A stretch of 23,916 bases of DNA from RGIG3135 sp964477115 (GTDB taxonomy: Bacteria > Actinomycetota > Coriobacteriia > Coriobacteriales > Eggerthellaceae): contig CAYZCY010000025.1 in the NCBI GenBank assembly GCA_964477115.1, positions 1 to 23,916 on the forward strand, given 5' to 3'. This document shows, piece after piece, positions 14,308 to 21,561 of this stretch. The position numbers and the translations under genes were made by a program. The notes beneath the pieces are model-generated. The model saw only the letters and a program-made list of their open reading frames with translations, was not told where the DNA came from and did no database searches. Numbering within the stretch: the stretch's first letter is position 1; each line of letters opens with the position of its first letter.

Positions 14308-15180
14308 ATGATCAGAACGATTGTCCAAATCGACGAGGCTCTGTGTGACGGCTGCGGTCTGTGCGTAAGCGCGTGCCACGAAGGTGCTCTTGGCCTGGTC
14401 GACGGCAAGGCCAAGCTTTTGCGGGACGATTACTGTGACGGCATGGGTGACTGCCTTCCCGCATGCCCTGCAGGCGCTATCACCTTTATCGAGCGCGAGG
14501 CGGCAGCTTACGATGAGTCGGCGGTCGCGGCCAATATGGAGGTCCGCAAGAACGCCGAGGCATCGATGACCTGCGAAGGCGGATGTGCGGCAAACCTCGA
14601 GGCGCTGGTTGAGAAGCTGAGCGCGTTCTTTGAGAGCGAAGCCCCCTCGGCAGGCGTCATGGCTTCGGCTTCGAGCTCTCCCTCTGCGGCAGGCGTCCCC
14701 GCATCAAGTGATTCTCTTGCGAGCCCTTCTGATCCAAACGATCGCGCTGCGTCTAGCTCTTCTTCAGCCAGTTTGGCCGACCGGACTTCGGAGGCTTCAG
14801 GCGGTCCCGCTGGATCAGCCCTCGTTAATTGGCCGGTGCAGATCAAGCTGGCTCCTCCTGCTGCTCCGTACTTTGCCGGAGCCGACATTCTCGTAGCCGC
14901 AGATTGCACGGCTTTCGCCCATGGAGATTTCCACGCTCGGTTCATGGCGGGTCGCGTGACGCTTATCGGCTGCCCGAAGCTCGATGCTGTCGACTACGCA
15001 GAAAAGCTCTCCGCCATCATTGCCAACAACGATATTCGCAGCATCACCGTCGTCCGCATGCAGGTTCCCTGTTGCGGTGGCATAGAAAGCGCTACGCGTC
15101 GCGCCCTTGCCGCATCTGGCAAAGACCTTCCGCTTGAGGTGGTGACTGTTTCCACGAAGGGGGAGGTCCTTGGGGTATGA
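14308..15180 (+). CDS. 4Fe-4S dicluster ferredoxin-like protein with Ser/Ala linker
   Basis: A 290-residue iron-sulfur protein. Cluster 1 ligands are C13, C16, C19 and C23. The second ferredoxin repeat has C43, C49 and C53, with Met46 where the second cysteine would be, a variation I associate with this family. Further cysteines are C89, C93, C200, C222 and the pair C255-C256 (VPCCGG). The C-terminal domain (NWPVQIKLAPP, ADCTAFAHGDFH, LIGCPKLD, VVRMQVPCCGG) matches a family of clostridial-type ATP-independent ferredoxin-like proteins whose role is unknown. Residues about 112-170 are a Ser/Ala/Asp-rich low-complexity linker not needed by relatives I recall. Start ATG 14308 has GAGG close upstream. 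YitT-like gene follows 9 nt downstream, so an operon is likely. Confidence 0.83.
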   Translation: MIRTIVQIDEALCDGCGLCVSACHEGALGLVDGKAKLLRDDYCDGMGDCLPACPAGAITFIEREAAAYDESAVAANMEVRKNAEASMTCEGGCAANLEALVEKLSAFFESEAPSAGVMASASSSPSAAGVPASSDSLASPSDPNDRAASSSSSASLADRTSEASGGPAGSALVNWPVQIKLAPPAAPYFAGADILVAADCTAFAHGDFHARFMAGRVTLIGCPKLDAVDYAEKLSAIIANNDIRSITVVRMQVPCCGGIESATRRALAASGKDLPLEVVTVSTKGEVLGV

Positions 15181-15189
15181 TTATCTGCT

Positions 15190-15993
15190 ATGTGGCAGGA
15201 AGCAGATGACATATCCCCCCAGGTGCGCACAGGCGCCGATCCGGCGTTTGCGAATGACAAGTCGCGCGCTGAAGCTGCGAACGTGGGGATAGGGCAAGAT
15301 GACAGTCAGGCGCCTGCCGCGGACGCTACGACGCCCGGTAAGCCCCAATTCTCGCTTGCGCTCATCTTCGCAAGCATGCATCCAGCAAACTGCGTCATAG
15401 CTGTCATCGCCAGTGCCATCATCGCGTTTGGTCTCTACAACGTCCATTCCTATGCAAACATCACGGAGGGCGGAGTCCTCGGCCTCACCTTGCTGCTGGA
15501 GTATTGGTTCGGCATTTCCCCTGCCATCACCAATTTCGTCGCCAGCGTGCTGTGCTACGCGCTCGGTTGGCGTCTGCTCGGCGGGCGTTTCTTGGCGTAC
15601 TCGGCCATTGCGACGGTATCATATTCCGCCTTCTATGCCTTCTTTGAGCAGTTTGACGTGATGTGGCCCCAGCTTGCCGACATGCCCCTCGCGGCAAGTC
15701 TTGTCGGCGCGGTCTTTGTGGGCGTTGGCGCCGGTCTGTGCGTGCGTGCGGGTGGCGCCCAATGCGGAGACGATGCGCTCGCCATGAGCATCTCCCATGC
15801 TGCCAAGGTGCCCATTCAGTGGGTTTACCTCGCGTCCGACGCCGTGGTGCTACTGCTCTCCTTAAGCTACCTTTCCCTTGACCGAATCGCGTATTCCTTA
15901 GTAACCGTTGTTCTTTCGGGACAGATCATTGGCTTTTTGCAGCGTCTGTCCTTTCCCTGGGAAAAGGACGGGGAAGGTAAGCGTGCCGTTTAA
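15190..15993 (+). CDS. YitT-family (DUF161) membrane protein
   Basis: A 267-residue membrane protein with about five hydrophobic segments after a polar N-terminal stretch of roughly 55 residues. The region FGLYNVHSYANITEGGVLGLTLLLEYWFGISPAI is a clear YitT/DUF161 signature, including the ITEGGVLG loop. Function in this family is unknown; transport roles have been suggested for relatives. The start at ATG 15190 lacks a visible SD, and translation may be coupled to the Fe-S gene ending at 15180. A later start such as GTG 15282 would remove part of the non-conserved leader. The pairing with an Fe-S protein suggests a joint, perhaps redox-linked, job, but that is inference. Confidence 0.75.
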   Translation: MWQEADDISPQVRTGADPAFANDKSRAEAANVGIGQDDSQAPAADATTPGKPQFSLALIFASMHPANCVIAVIASAIIAFGLYNVHSYANITEGGVLGLTLLLEYWFGISPAITNFVASVLCYALGWRLLGGRFLAYSAIATVSYSAFYAFFEQFDVMWPQLADMPLAASLVGAVFVGVGAGLCVRAGGAQCGDDALAMSISHAAKVPIQWVYLASDAVVLLLSLSYLSLDRIAYSLVTVVLSGQIIGFLQRLSFPWEKDGEGKRAV

Positions 15994-16097
15994 TCGTTCT
16001 TCTTTTGCGCTCGCCGACGTTTTTTCTTGAATGCAGAAAAAAATCACGAATTATCTTGTTCGAAACAAAGGGAGTGCAATAATGCACCCATACACAT

Positions 16098-16132
16098 TCG
16101 CTGAAGCTTCCAGGATCAAGCGAAACTGGAAG
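16098..16132 (+). other. Alternative hairpins upstream of the glycine aptamer
   Basis: CTTCCAG (16107-16113) pairs with CTGGAAG (16126-16132). The mutually incompatible pair TTCGCT (16098-16103) with AGCGAA (16119-16124) uses the loop. The first hairpin sits just 5' of the aptamer, where type-2 singlet glycine riboswitches carry a non-binding ghost stem. A small GTGCA/TGCAC hairpin lies further 5' (about 16074-16086). Confidence 0.45.
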
Positions 16133-16140
16133 TGGAGAAT

Positions 16141-16222
16141 ACTCTGGAGAATCCCTTAAGTGGGTGCCGAAGGTGCAAGGTTGGCCGAGCCAGCCGAATC
16201 TCTCAGGCAAAAGGACAGAGGT
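16141..16222 (+). ncRNA. Glycine riboswitch aptamer (singlet)
   Basis: The conserved core is present: CTGGAGAATCCC, then GGTGCCGAAGGTGCAAG, then GAATCTCTCAGGCAAAAGGACAGAG. P1 pairs CTCTG (16142-16146) with CAGAG (16216-16220). Only one full aptamer is visible. It precedes an alanine/glycine symporter gene, the commonest partner of singlet glycine riboswitches outside the gcv operon. A terminator hairpin lies between it and the start codon. The 5' strand of P1, ACTCTG (16141-16146), could instead pair with CAGAGT (16275-16280) in the terminator stem, which would couple glycine binding to termination (OFF switch); the direction is inferred. Confidence 0.92.
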
Positions 16223-16267
16223 GAAAACAATAGTTGGCTTCAAGCTTCTGTTTCTTTTCATTTACGG

Positions 16268-16314
16268 CCTTCTTCAGAGTTTTCTCGAGTGAAACCTGAA
16301 GGGGGTTTTCTTTT
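16268..16314 (+). terminator. Glycine-riboswitch terminator that also hides the SD
   Basis: CCTTCTTCAG (16268-16277) pairs with CTGAAGGGGG (16296-16305), with two G-U pairs, followed by TTTTCTTTT and then directly the ATG. The right arm GAAGGGGG is also the ribosome binding site of the symporter gene. The same hairpin can thus stop transcription and mask translation. Confidence 0.8.
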
Positions 16315-17763
16315 ATGGATTGGGCATTGGATCTGGCCGTTTGGATTAACGGCTACCTCTGGAACTACATCCTCATCGTCCTGCTCATCGGCATGGGCCT
16401 GTTCTTCACCATTCGCACGGGCTTCGTGCAGATTCGCTTCTTCGCCGAGGGTTGGAAGAATCTCTTCGGCAACTTCAGCCTTCGCGGCGGCAAGCAGGAG
16501 AGCGGCATGAGCTCCTTTCAGGCCGTGGCAACCGCTATCGCCGGCCAGGTTGGCACGGGCAACGTTGTAGGAGCTTCTGGCGCCATCCTCATCGGCGGCC
16601 CGGGCGCCATTTTCTGGATGTGGATCATCGCCTTCCTCGGCATGGCAACCAATTACGCCGAGGCTGTACTTGCCCAGAAGACTCGCTCTGTCGACTCTGA
16701 CGGTGACGTTAAGGGTGGCCCGGTTTACTACATGAAGTACGCCTTCAAGGGCACCTTCGGCACCGTTCTTTCCACCTTCTTCGCCATCGCCACGGTGCTT
16801 GCTCTTGGATTCTTTGGCTCCATGGTTCAGTCAAACTCCATCGCCTCCACCATGAACACCGCCCTCGGCGTTCCCGTTTGGCTGGTCGGTATCGTAATTG
16901 TTATTTGCGCGGCCTTCATCTACATAGGTAACGTCCAGCGTCTCGCCTCCGTCGTCGAGAAGATGGTCCCCTTCATGGCCATCATCTACATCATCGGCGG
17001 CCTCGCAGTTCTCATCGCTAACTACGAGAACGTCATCCCCGCAATCCAGCTCATCTTCCACTGTGCCTTCAACCCCGAGGCTCAGGTCGGCGGCGTCACC
17101 TTCGGTCTCATCACCGCTCTGCTCCAGGGCGCAAAGCGCGGCCTGTTCTCCAACGAAGCAGGTATGGGTTCTACTCCGCACGCACATGCTCAGGCAAACG
17201 TGCGTACCCCGCATCAGCAGGGTACCGTGGCTATGATCTCCGTTTTTATTGACACCATGATCGTTGTCACCATGACCGCTCTTGTCGTCATCTCTGTCCT
17301 CTATGTCGGTGACGGTCCGCTGGCTCAGGACGCTACCGGCGCAGCAGCAGGCCTTGCCAACACCAACATGGCCCAGGTTGCATTTGCTAGCCTCATGGGC
17401 GAAGGTGGCGGCGCCATCTTCGTGGCAATCTGTCTTATGTTCTTCGCCTTCTCCACCATCTTGTCCTGGAACCTCTTCGCAAAGATCAACTTCGTCTACC
17501 TGTTCGGCAAGAAGTACCTGCCCGTCTTCTTCATCATCGCTCTCGGCTTCACCTTCGCAGGCTCCATCCTTTCCTCGAGCCTGGTTTGGGAGCTCACCGA
17601 CACCTTCAACGGCCTCATGGTTATCCCGAACGCCATCGCTTTGTTCGCCCTTTCCGGCTCCGTCGTCGCTTGCGTGAAGTCGCGCGGTGAGGACTGCCGC
17701 AGCCCGAAGGAAAAGCAGCTTGAGGCAGCCGCGGCTGAGCTCGAGAAGCCCAAGGAGGCTTAA
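16315..17763 (+). CDS. Alanine/glycine:sodium symporter (AGCS family)
   Basis: A 482-residue polytopic membrane symporter of the AGCS/AlsT/DagA family, coupling Na+ entry to uptake of glycine or alanine. Family motifs are clear: GQVGTGNVVGASGAI near 77-91 and NEAGMGSTPHAHA near 280-292, which includes the signature for substrate and sodium binding. About 10-11 membrane segments are visible, as usual for the family. ATG 16315 follows GAAGGGGG with 9-nt spacing. The glycine riboswitch directly upstream makes glycine the likely physiological substrate. A very strong terminator closes the unit. Codon use is strikingly uniform, rich in TCC/ATC/GGC, suggesting high expression. Confidence 0.95.
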   Translation: MDWALDLAVWINGYLWNYILIVLLIGMGLFFTIRTGFVQIRFFAEGWKNLFGNFSLRGGKQESGMSSFQAVATAIAGQVGTGNVVGASGAILIGGPGAIFWMWIIAFLGMATNYAEAVLAQKTRSVDSDGDVKGGPVYYMKYAFKGTFGTVLSTFFAIATVLALGFFGSMVQSNSIASTMNTALGVPVWLVGIVIVICAAFIYIGNVQRLASVVEKMVPFMAIIYIIGGLAVLIANYENVIPAIQLIFHCAFNPEAQVGGVTFGLITALLQGAKRGLFSNEAGMGSTPHAHAQANVRTPHQQGTVAMISVFIDTMIVVTMTALVVISVLYVGDGPLAQDATGAAAGLANTNMAQVAFASLMGEGGGAIFVAICLMFFAFSTILSWNLFAKINFVYLFGKKYLPVFFIIALGFTFAGSILSSSLVWELTDTFNGLMVIPNAIALFALSGSVVACVKSRGEDCRSPKEKQLEAAAAELEKPKEA

Positions 17764-17808
17764 AGTCACTCACTTGCCGCGCCTCGGCGCCGGCTTTCCC
17801 TCCACGTG

Positions 17809-17851
17809 CAGCAGCGCCCATCTGGTTCACAGGTGGGCGTTGCTGTTTTTT
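17809..17851 (+). terminator. Strong terminator after the symporter gene
   Basis: A 16-bp stem, CAGCAGCGCCCATCTG with CAGGTGGGCGTTGCTG (two G-U pairs), 5-nt loop, followed by TTTTTT. Confidence 0.93.
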
Positions 17852-17940
17852 AGGCGCCGAGCGTGTGCTGTTTTTGGTACAGAAAATGGAAGCCTTGTGC
17901 CCTGAGGCGCTGCCTCGCTTTGTTTGGGCGGGGCAGCGGT

Positions 17941-17946
17941 TACAAT
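17941..17946 (+). promoter_or_regulatory. Candidate -10 box of the AI-2E-family gene
   Basis: TACAAT within GGTTACAATGGCAC lies 55 nt before the start codon. A weak -35 TTTGTT (17919-17924) is 16 nt upstream. The same GTTACAATGGC occurs before thrH on the other strand. Confidence 0.4.
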
Positions 17947-18000
17947 GGCACGGATACACGAAAGAGAGCGCATGAGGCGCGAGAGAGGTTCGCAAGCACG

Positions 18001-19242
18001 ATGCAGTTGAAGATTCCCTTTGGAGAGAAAGAATTCTCCGATCAATTTCACGACGAAGATGTCGAGGTAACGCTCAAGGACGGCTGGACTAAGCGACGAA
18101 TCGCCTACGTGGTTGTGCTTTTGGCCCTTGCTGTTTTGTTCATTGTGCGATTTGACGGTGTAATGGATATTGTGGCCAAGGTGATCGACGTCCTGATGCC
18201 CTTCTTTATCGGCGCGGTTTTTGCTTACCTGCTCAACCTCATCATGGTCCGCTTCGAGGCTCATTATTTCCCCAATTCGAACAATGCTTTCGTTTTGAAG
18301 ACACGCAGACTTGTGTGCATGCTGCTTTCCTTGCTGCTCGTTGTCTTTGTTCTTGCCGTGGTGATAATAATGATTTCAGGCCAGATGGCTGATTCCATGG
18401 CAGCGCTTTTCCAGGGCGTCACAGCCGCCTTCCATGCGGTGAGTGATTTCGTTCAGGAGTTTAGTTTGGATACGGGCTATTTGGCTGTCTCCAGCAGCGA
18501 TCTGAGCGAATGGGAGAAAATCCTTACGGAAACTATCGAGCAGATCGGTGGAGTTGATAAGGTGGTGTCATCCGCCTTCTCCTTTACAGGAGCTCTTACG
18601 AGCGGCGTTGTCGACATCCTGATTGCCTTGGTGTTTGCGGTCTATCTGCTCATGGGTAAGGAGCGCGTGAAGGCTGGTGCGAAGACTTTGGGTTATACCG
18701 TTTTGTCTGAAGCAAAATACCAACGCGTCTATCATGCCTGCTGCGTCGCCGATAATTGCTTCTCTAAATTCATTACCGGGCAGTGCTTTGAGGCTGTAAT
18801 CCTCGGCACCCTGTGCTCGATCGGTATGTCCCTTTTGGACATTCCCTATGCCTTGACTATCGGCCCGATGGTCGGTCTGTTCTCCTTGGTTCCCTTGCTG
18901 GGCGCATGGATTGGCGGCATTGCTGGAGCGCTCATGATTCTGCCCACCTCGCTTGAGCAGGCGCTTATCTTTGTCGTCTTCCTGCTTGTTCTTCAGCAGA
19001 TCGAGGGCAACTTCATCTATCCGCGCGTGGTTGGCGGATCGGTGGGCGTTTCGGCTATCTGGGTTCTGTTTGCCGTTTTTGTGGGCGGCGCGCTTTTTGG
19101 CATCGCGGGCGTTTTGCTTGGTGTGCCCTTTGTGGCTACGGTTGGTCGCCTTCTTGATGAGGTGTGGAAGAGGGAACCTGAGCCAGAAGAGCCAGATGAT
19201 TCGCAAGAGCCGGCGTCGCCAGCGATGGAGGCGTCCCTATAA
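18001..19242 (+). CDS. AI-2E/PerM-family membrane protein
   Basis: A 413-residue polytopic protein of the AI-2E transporter superfamily (COG0628, PerM/YdiK-like). Paired hydrophobic helices at the N-terminus (about 37-82) are followed by a soluble central domain. The characteristic C-terminal half reads GPMVGLFSLVPLLGAWIGGIAGAL, then LQQIEGNFIYPRVVGGSVGVSAIWVLFAVFVGGALFGIAGVLLGVPFVA. The QQ-x-E-x-N-x-x-YP-R motif is diagnostic. Some members export ions (Na+/H+) rather than autoinducer 2, so the substrate is open. ATG 18001 is supported by the MQLKIPFGEKEF start of a conserved-looking N-terminus; GAGAGAGG lies 12 nt upstream, rather far. The acidic C-terminal tail (EPEPEEPDDSQEP) is non-conserved. 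Confidence 0.88.
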   Translation: MQLKIPFGEKEFSDQFHDEDVEVTLKDGWTKRRIAYVVVLLALAVLFIVRFDGVMDIVAKVIDVLMPFFIGAVFAYLLNLIMVRFEAHYFPNSNNAFVLKTRRLVCMLLSLLLVVFVLAVVIIMISGQMADSMAALFQGVTAAFHAVSDFVQEFSLDTGYLAVSSSDLSEWEKILTETIEQIGGVDKVVSSAFSFTGALTSGVVDILIALVFAVYLLMGKERVKAGAKTLGYTVLSEAKYQRVYHACCVADNCFSKFITGQCFEAVILGTLCSIGMSLLDIPYALTIGPMVGLFSLVPLLGAWIGGIAGALMILPTSLEQALIFVVFLLVLQQIEGNFIYPRVVGGSVGVSAIWVLFAVFVGGALFGIAGVLLGVPFVATVGRLLDEVWKREPEPEEPDDSQEPASPAMEASL

Positions 19243-19246
19243 CGAC

Positions 19247-19272
19247 AAGAGCCCCGCGTGCGGGGCTCTTTT
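19247..19272. terminator. Terminator between convergent genes
   Basis: AAGAGCCCCG pairs with CGGGGCTCTT around a CGTG tetraloop, followed by TTTT on the plus strand. It lies between the AI-2E-family gene and thrH, which converge; it may serve both. Confidence 0.8.
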
Positions 19273-19323
19273 AGTCTTGGGGAGAAGGTGAAGGCTTCGC
19301 TTACCTTCCGTTGGATTTGCGCT

Positions 19324-19926
19324 CTACACGAGCGCATCCTTAATGGCCGCCAGTAGCTCGTCATAGCTTTCGAGCGCGGGGATGTCGGGGTTTTCAGCCT
19401 TGATGGCATCGGTGCTTTTGAACAAAAAGCCCGCCTTGGAGGCCTTGATCATGCCGAGGTCGTTGTGGCTATCGCCCGCGGCAACAGTCTCGAGGCCGCA
19501 GCTGTGCAGCGCCTTCACGGTGGTGAGCTTGCTCGGCTCACAGCGCATTTTGTAGCCGGTGATCTTGCCGTCTTCGGCCACGACCAGCTCGTTGCAGAAG
19601 ATGGTCGGCCAGCCGAGCTTTTTCATGAGCGGGGCGGCAAACTGGGAGAAGGTATCGGAGATAATGATCACCTGGCTTATCGAACGCAGCTCGTCGAGGA
19701 ACTCCTTGGCGCCTGGCATGGGATCAAGCGTGGCGATGACTTCCTGAATCTCCTTGAGTCCCAGACCGTGCTCTTCCAAGATGGCGATGCGGTATGCCAT
19801 CAGCTTGCCGTAGTCGGGTTCGTCGCGCGTGGTGCGCTTGAGCTCGGGGATGTTGGTAGCCTCGGCGAATTCGATCCAGATTTCCGGAACGAGCACGCCT
19901 TCAAGATCGAGGCAGGTTACGTACAT
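19324..19926 (-). CDS. thrH: ThrH-type phosphoserine phosphatase/homoserine phosphotransferase
   Basis: A 200-residue HAD-family enzyme. Motif I is D7-L-E9-G with the ThrH hallmark CLDLEGVLVPEIWIEFAE. Motif II is SDTF at 90-93, the lysine of motif III is probably K133, and motif IV is GDSHND at 151-156. In characterised ThrH proteins the enzyme dephosphorylates phosphoserine and can move its phosphate to homoserine, linking serine and threonine synthesis. The close match to the ThrH N-terminus, including DEPDYGKLMAYRIAILEEHGL, favours this over SerB. ATG 19926 has AAGGAGG 6-7 nt upstream. A TACAAT -10 box at 19987 to 19982 suggests its own promoter, separate from the bile salt hydrolase gene 128 bp upstream. 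Confidence 0.88.
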   Translation of the reverse strand: MYVTCLDLEGVLVPEIWIEFAEATNIPELKRTTRDEPDYGKLMAYRIAILEEHGLGLKEIQEVIATLDPMPGAKEFLDELRSISQVIIISDTFSQFAAPLMKKLGWPTIFCNELVVAEDGKITGYKMRCEPSKLTTVKALHSCGLETVAAGDSHNDLGMIKASKAGFLFKSTDAIKAENPDIPALESYDELLAAIKDALV

Positions 19927-19981
19927 GAAAGGCCTCCTTGCCCAGGGCGGTCACGCGACCACCGTATTGCTTCAGTGCGCC

Positions 19982-19987
19982 ATTGTA
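19982..19987 (-). promoter_or_regulatory. Candidate -10 box of thrH
   Basis: TACAAT on the minus strand (19987 to 19982), in GTTACAATGGCGC, lies about 56 nt before the thrH start. Only a weak -35 is visible. Confidence 0.4.
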
Positions 19988-20054
19988 ACGAATAATTACT
20001 GGACAAGAAGTAAGTGCTTGAGATTTATGCCTTGATCGGCGGCTTTATCTGACT

Positions 20055-21056
20055 TTATGCAAGTGCGGGCCAAAGTTTCGGCTCAGGCGTGAACAGCTCG
20101 CTTCCGTTTGCATCCACCTCTGCGAGGGATACGTATTTGATCGCCGGATCCTCGTAGGTATTGAAGTAGTAGCTGCGCGTTTTGGCGGAGTAGCCCCCGG
20201 TGTAGATGGTCTTCTCGAAAAACCCGTTGCTCATAAGCGCCGCGCCGTCAATCATGCTCACGCTGCCCAAGGTATGAAACAGGCGAAGCACGTTTTTTGC
20301 CTCGGTGTCCTGGTCGGGGTAGTGGGCGTTCAGGTAAGCTGCGCGGACGAAACGGGAAGGGGAGTAGTAGTCGCCCGGAATGCCGCGCATGCCCGAACCA
20401 GATCCCCAGGCACAAAGCTTAGCGGATCGCCACATGACGGGGTCGGGGAACTGATTGCTTGCCGAAAGGTAGTTGCGCAGGTTTTCCCTATGCCACGCAA
20501 AGTCGGGCTGATTCGCCAACACGTCAACCTCGTTGTGGTGAACCTGCATGCCGGCTTCGGTGTATTCGACGGTGATGCTGCGCAAGCCGTCTCCGATGAT
20601 CCAGTGGAGCAGGGAGACTTCGAAGCGCTCGTCTACGGCCAAGGCTACGATGGCGGTATGGGCAAGAGCCGCCTCCACCTCGTCAACGCTTTCAAAGGAG
20701 CTCGCCACCCAAAGGGGGAATTCGTAGGCGGCTACGTTGGTTTTGCCTCCGACGGCCTTTGCTTCGTAGCTTGCATAGCCGGGGAAGTTCAGGCCGGCGA
20801 TAGCTAGTCCCGCTTCGTTTGCGCAGTCGAAGTAAAGGGGGACGTTGTCGGCCACGATGCCCATGCCGATTACGGCGTGCTTGCAGGTTCCCTCTCTGAG
20901 AGGGGCCTTATCGCTCATCGTGCCCGCAAAGGCCCATCGGCGCTGGTATTGCCGCGGGGTGACGAGGATCTTCTCCCCATAGGACGTGCTCCAGTCGAGG
21001 TTGCGTCCGAAGTACATGTTGCCCGTTGAGTCGCTAAATCTGATGCCCGTGCACAT
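20055..21056 (-). CDS. bsh: Choloylglycine (bile salt) hydrolase
   Basis: A 333-residue N-terminal nucleophile hydrolase that releases glycine or taurine from conjugated bile salts. The start must be ATG 21056, because Cys2 becomes the nucleophile after Met removal; an in-frame upstream extension to 21146 would bury it. TAGGAA lies about 6 nt upstream. Active-site residues are visible: C2, R18, D21, N80, N182 in NQPDF and R235 in PSRFVR, closely matching known BSH positions. The segment YFDCANEAGLAIAGLNFPGYASY is typical of BSH rather than penicillin V acylase. This gene supports a gut habitat. It is transcribed alone, divergent from a LysR gene across 600 bp. No signal peptide is present, so it is cytoplasmic. 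Confidence 0.94.
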   Translation of the reverse strand: MCTGIRFSDSTGNMYFGRNLDWSTSYGEKILVTPRQYQRRWAFAGTMSDKAPLREGTCKHAVIGMGIVADNVPLYFDCANEAGLAIAGLNFPGYASYEAKAVGGKTNVAAYEFPLWVASSFESVDEVEAALAHTAIVALAVDERFEVSLLHWIIGDGLRSITVEYTEAGMQVHHNEVDVLANQPDFAWHRENLRNYLSASNQFPDPVMWRSAKLCAWGSGSGMRGIPGDYYSPSRFVRAAYLNAHYPDQDTEAKNVLRLFHTLGSVSMIDGAALMSNGFFEKTIYTGGYSAKTRSYYFNTYEDPAIKYVSLAEVDANGSELFTPEPKLWPALA

Positions 21057-21319
21057 GCCATTTCCTATCTCTAAAACGTTTACAGCGAACATCAGTGTAA
21101 GGGGACGTATGCTTCGTATCTGCTGGCGCGCTTCTCGTGATTCCAAGACGTAGAGAACAAGTCATCGGGATGTGGGATGGGGGCAATGGTGGCCGCTGCA
21201 AGCCCCGCGCCGCAGCGTGTCTAACGCATCGCGGGTTGTCGTATTGCAACCATATCGCAGCAAGCCCTGCACCGCAGTATCAGCTCGATGCTGGTATGCC
21301 AGGCTTTGTCACAGGCACG
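21057..21319. other. Gene-free region upstream of bsh
   Basis: No convincing gene is seen on either strand. A few GC-rich short repeats (CCCGCG/CGCGGG at about 21206-21232, and TATCGCAGCAAGC-type words) occur without clear function. The bsh promoter should lie in about 21057-21120, but I see only a weak TACACT box. Confidence 0.35.
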
Positions 21320-21340
21320 AAAAAAGCGCCCTCAGGCGCC
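21320..21340 (-). terminator. Orphan intrinsic terminator, minus strand
   Basis: Plus-strand AAAAAA-GCGCC-CTCA-GGCGCC reads on the minus strand as GGCGCC-TGAG-GGCGC-TTTTTT. No protein gene upstream explains it: the nearest minus-strand gene, if any, would have to start within 21341-21658. Confidence 0.8.
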
Positions 21341-21486
21341 GTGAATGCGATATGGAGCTTGCGCCGAGGGGCGGTTGCCGCTGGGAAGTGGGAGAAGCGG
21401 CAACGCCGGGAGACCTCAACGTTTAATGAAGGAGGAGCGCATGCAGCTTTAACGGGCTGCTCCGAATATGCGTGGAATTCTCCTCA
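21320..21486 (-). ncRNA. Candidate small RNA with C-rich loop and own terminator
   Basis: On the minus strand a strong intrinsic terminator (GGCGC-TGAG-GCGCC core, 21339 to 21326, then six T to 21320) ends a region with no gene. Inside is a hairpin GTTGCCGC/GCGGCAAC (21374-21381 with 21397-21404, extended by 3 bp past a bulge). Its minus-strand loop TTCTCCCACTTCCCA carries two CCC motifs. Further 5', CTCCTCCTTCATTAA (21439 to 21423 region) is a near-perfect anti-SD sequence. A minus-strand TATTAT -10 box lies at 21498 to 21493. The existence of a transcript is inferred from the terminator and the box; no expression data are available. Confidence 0.4.
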
Positions 21487-21491
21487 AGCTG

Positions 21492-21561
21492 TATAATACC
21501 TGCGCATTTTTTCGAAATATAATGCTTATTGGTGAATATAAATACACAGAAAACGTATAAT
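21492..21561 (+). promoter_or_regulatory. AT-rich block with three TATAAT boxes
   Basis: Perfect TATAAT hexamers occur at 21492-21497, 21518-21523 and 21556-21561 in a 70-bp AT-rich island. None has a strong -35 at standard distance. They are the likely promoters of the lysR gene (start 21659), and the first overlaps the minus-strand TATTAT box of the candidate sRNA, making a possible divergent promoter. Confidence 0.5.

Noticed and set aside
13946..14311. Complete 121-residue gene between the MFS and Fe-S genes
   Set aside because: It has no SD, its start overlaps the MFS stop region, and both ends look random and run through the promoter palindrome. Only the central 63 residues look protein-like.
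16021..16140. A second, tandem glycine aptamer
   Set aside because: The region lacks the GCCGAAGG and CTCAGGCAAAAGGAC core; only hairpins are present.
21439..21455. AGGAGGAGCGC followed by ATG CAG CTT TAA
   Set aside because: A perfect-looking SD leads to a three-residue frame. It could be a relict gene start, but cannot be supported as a gene.
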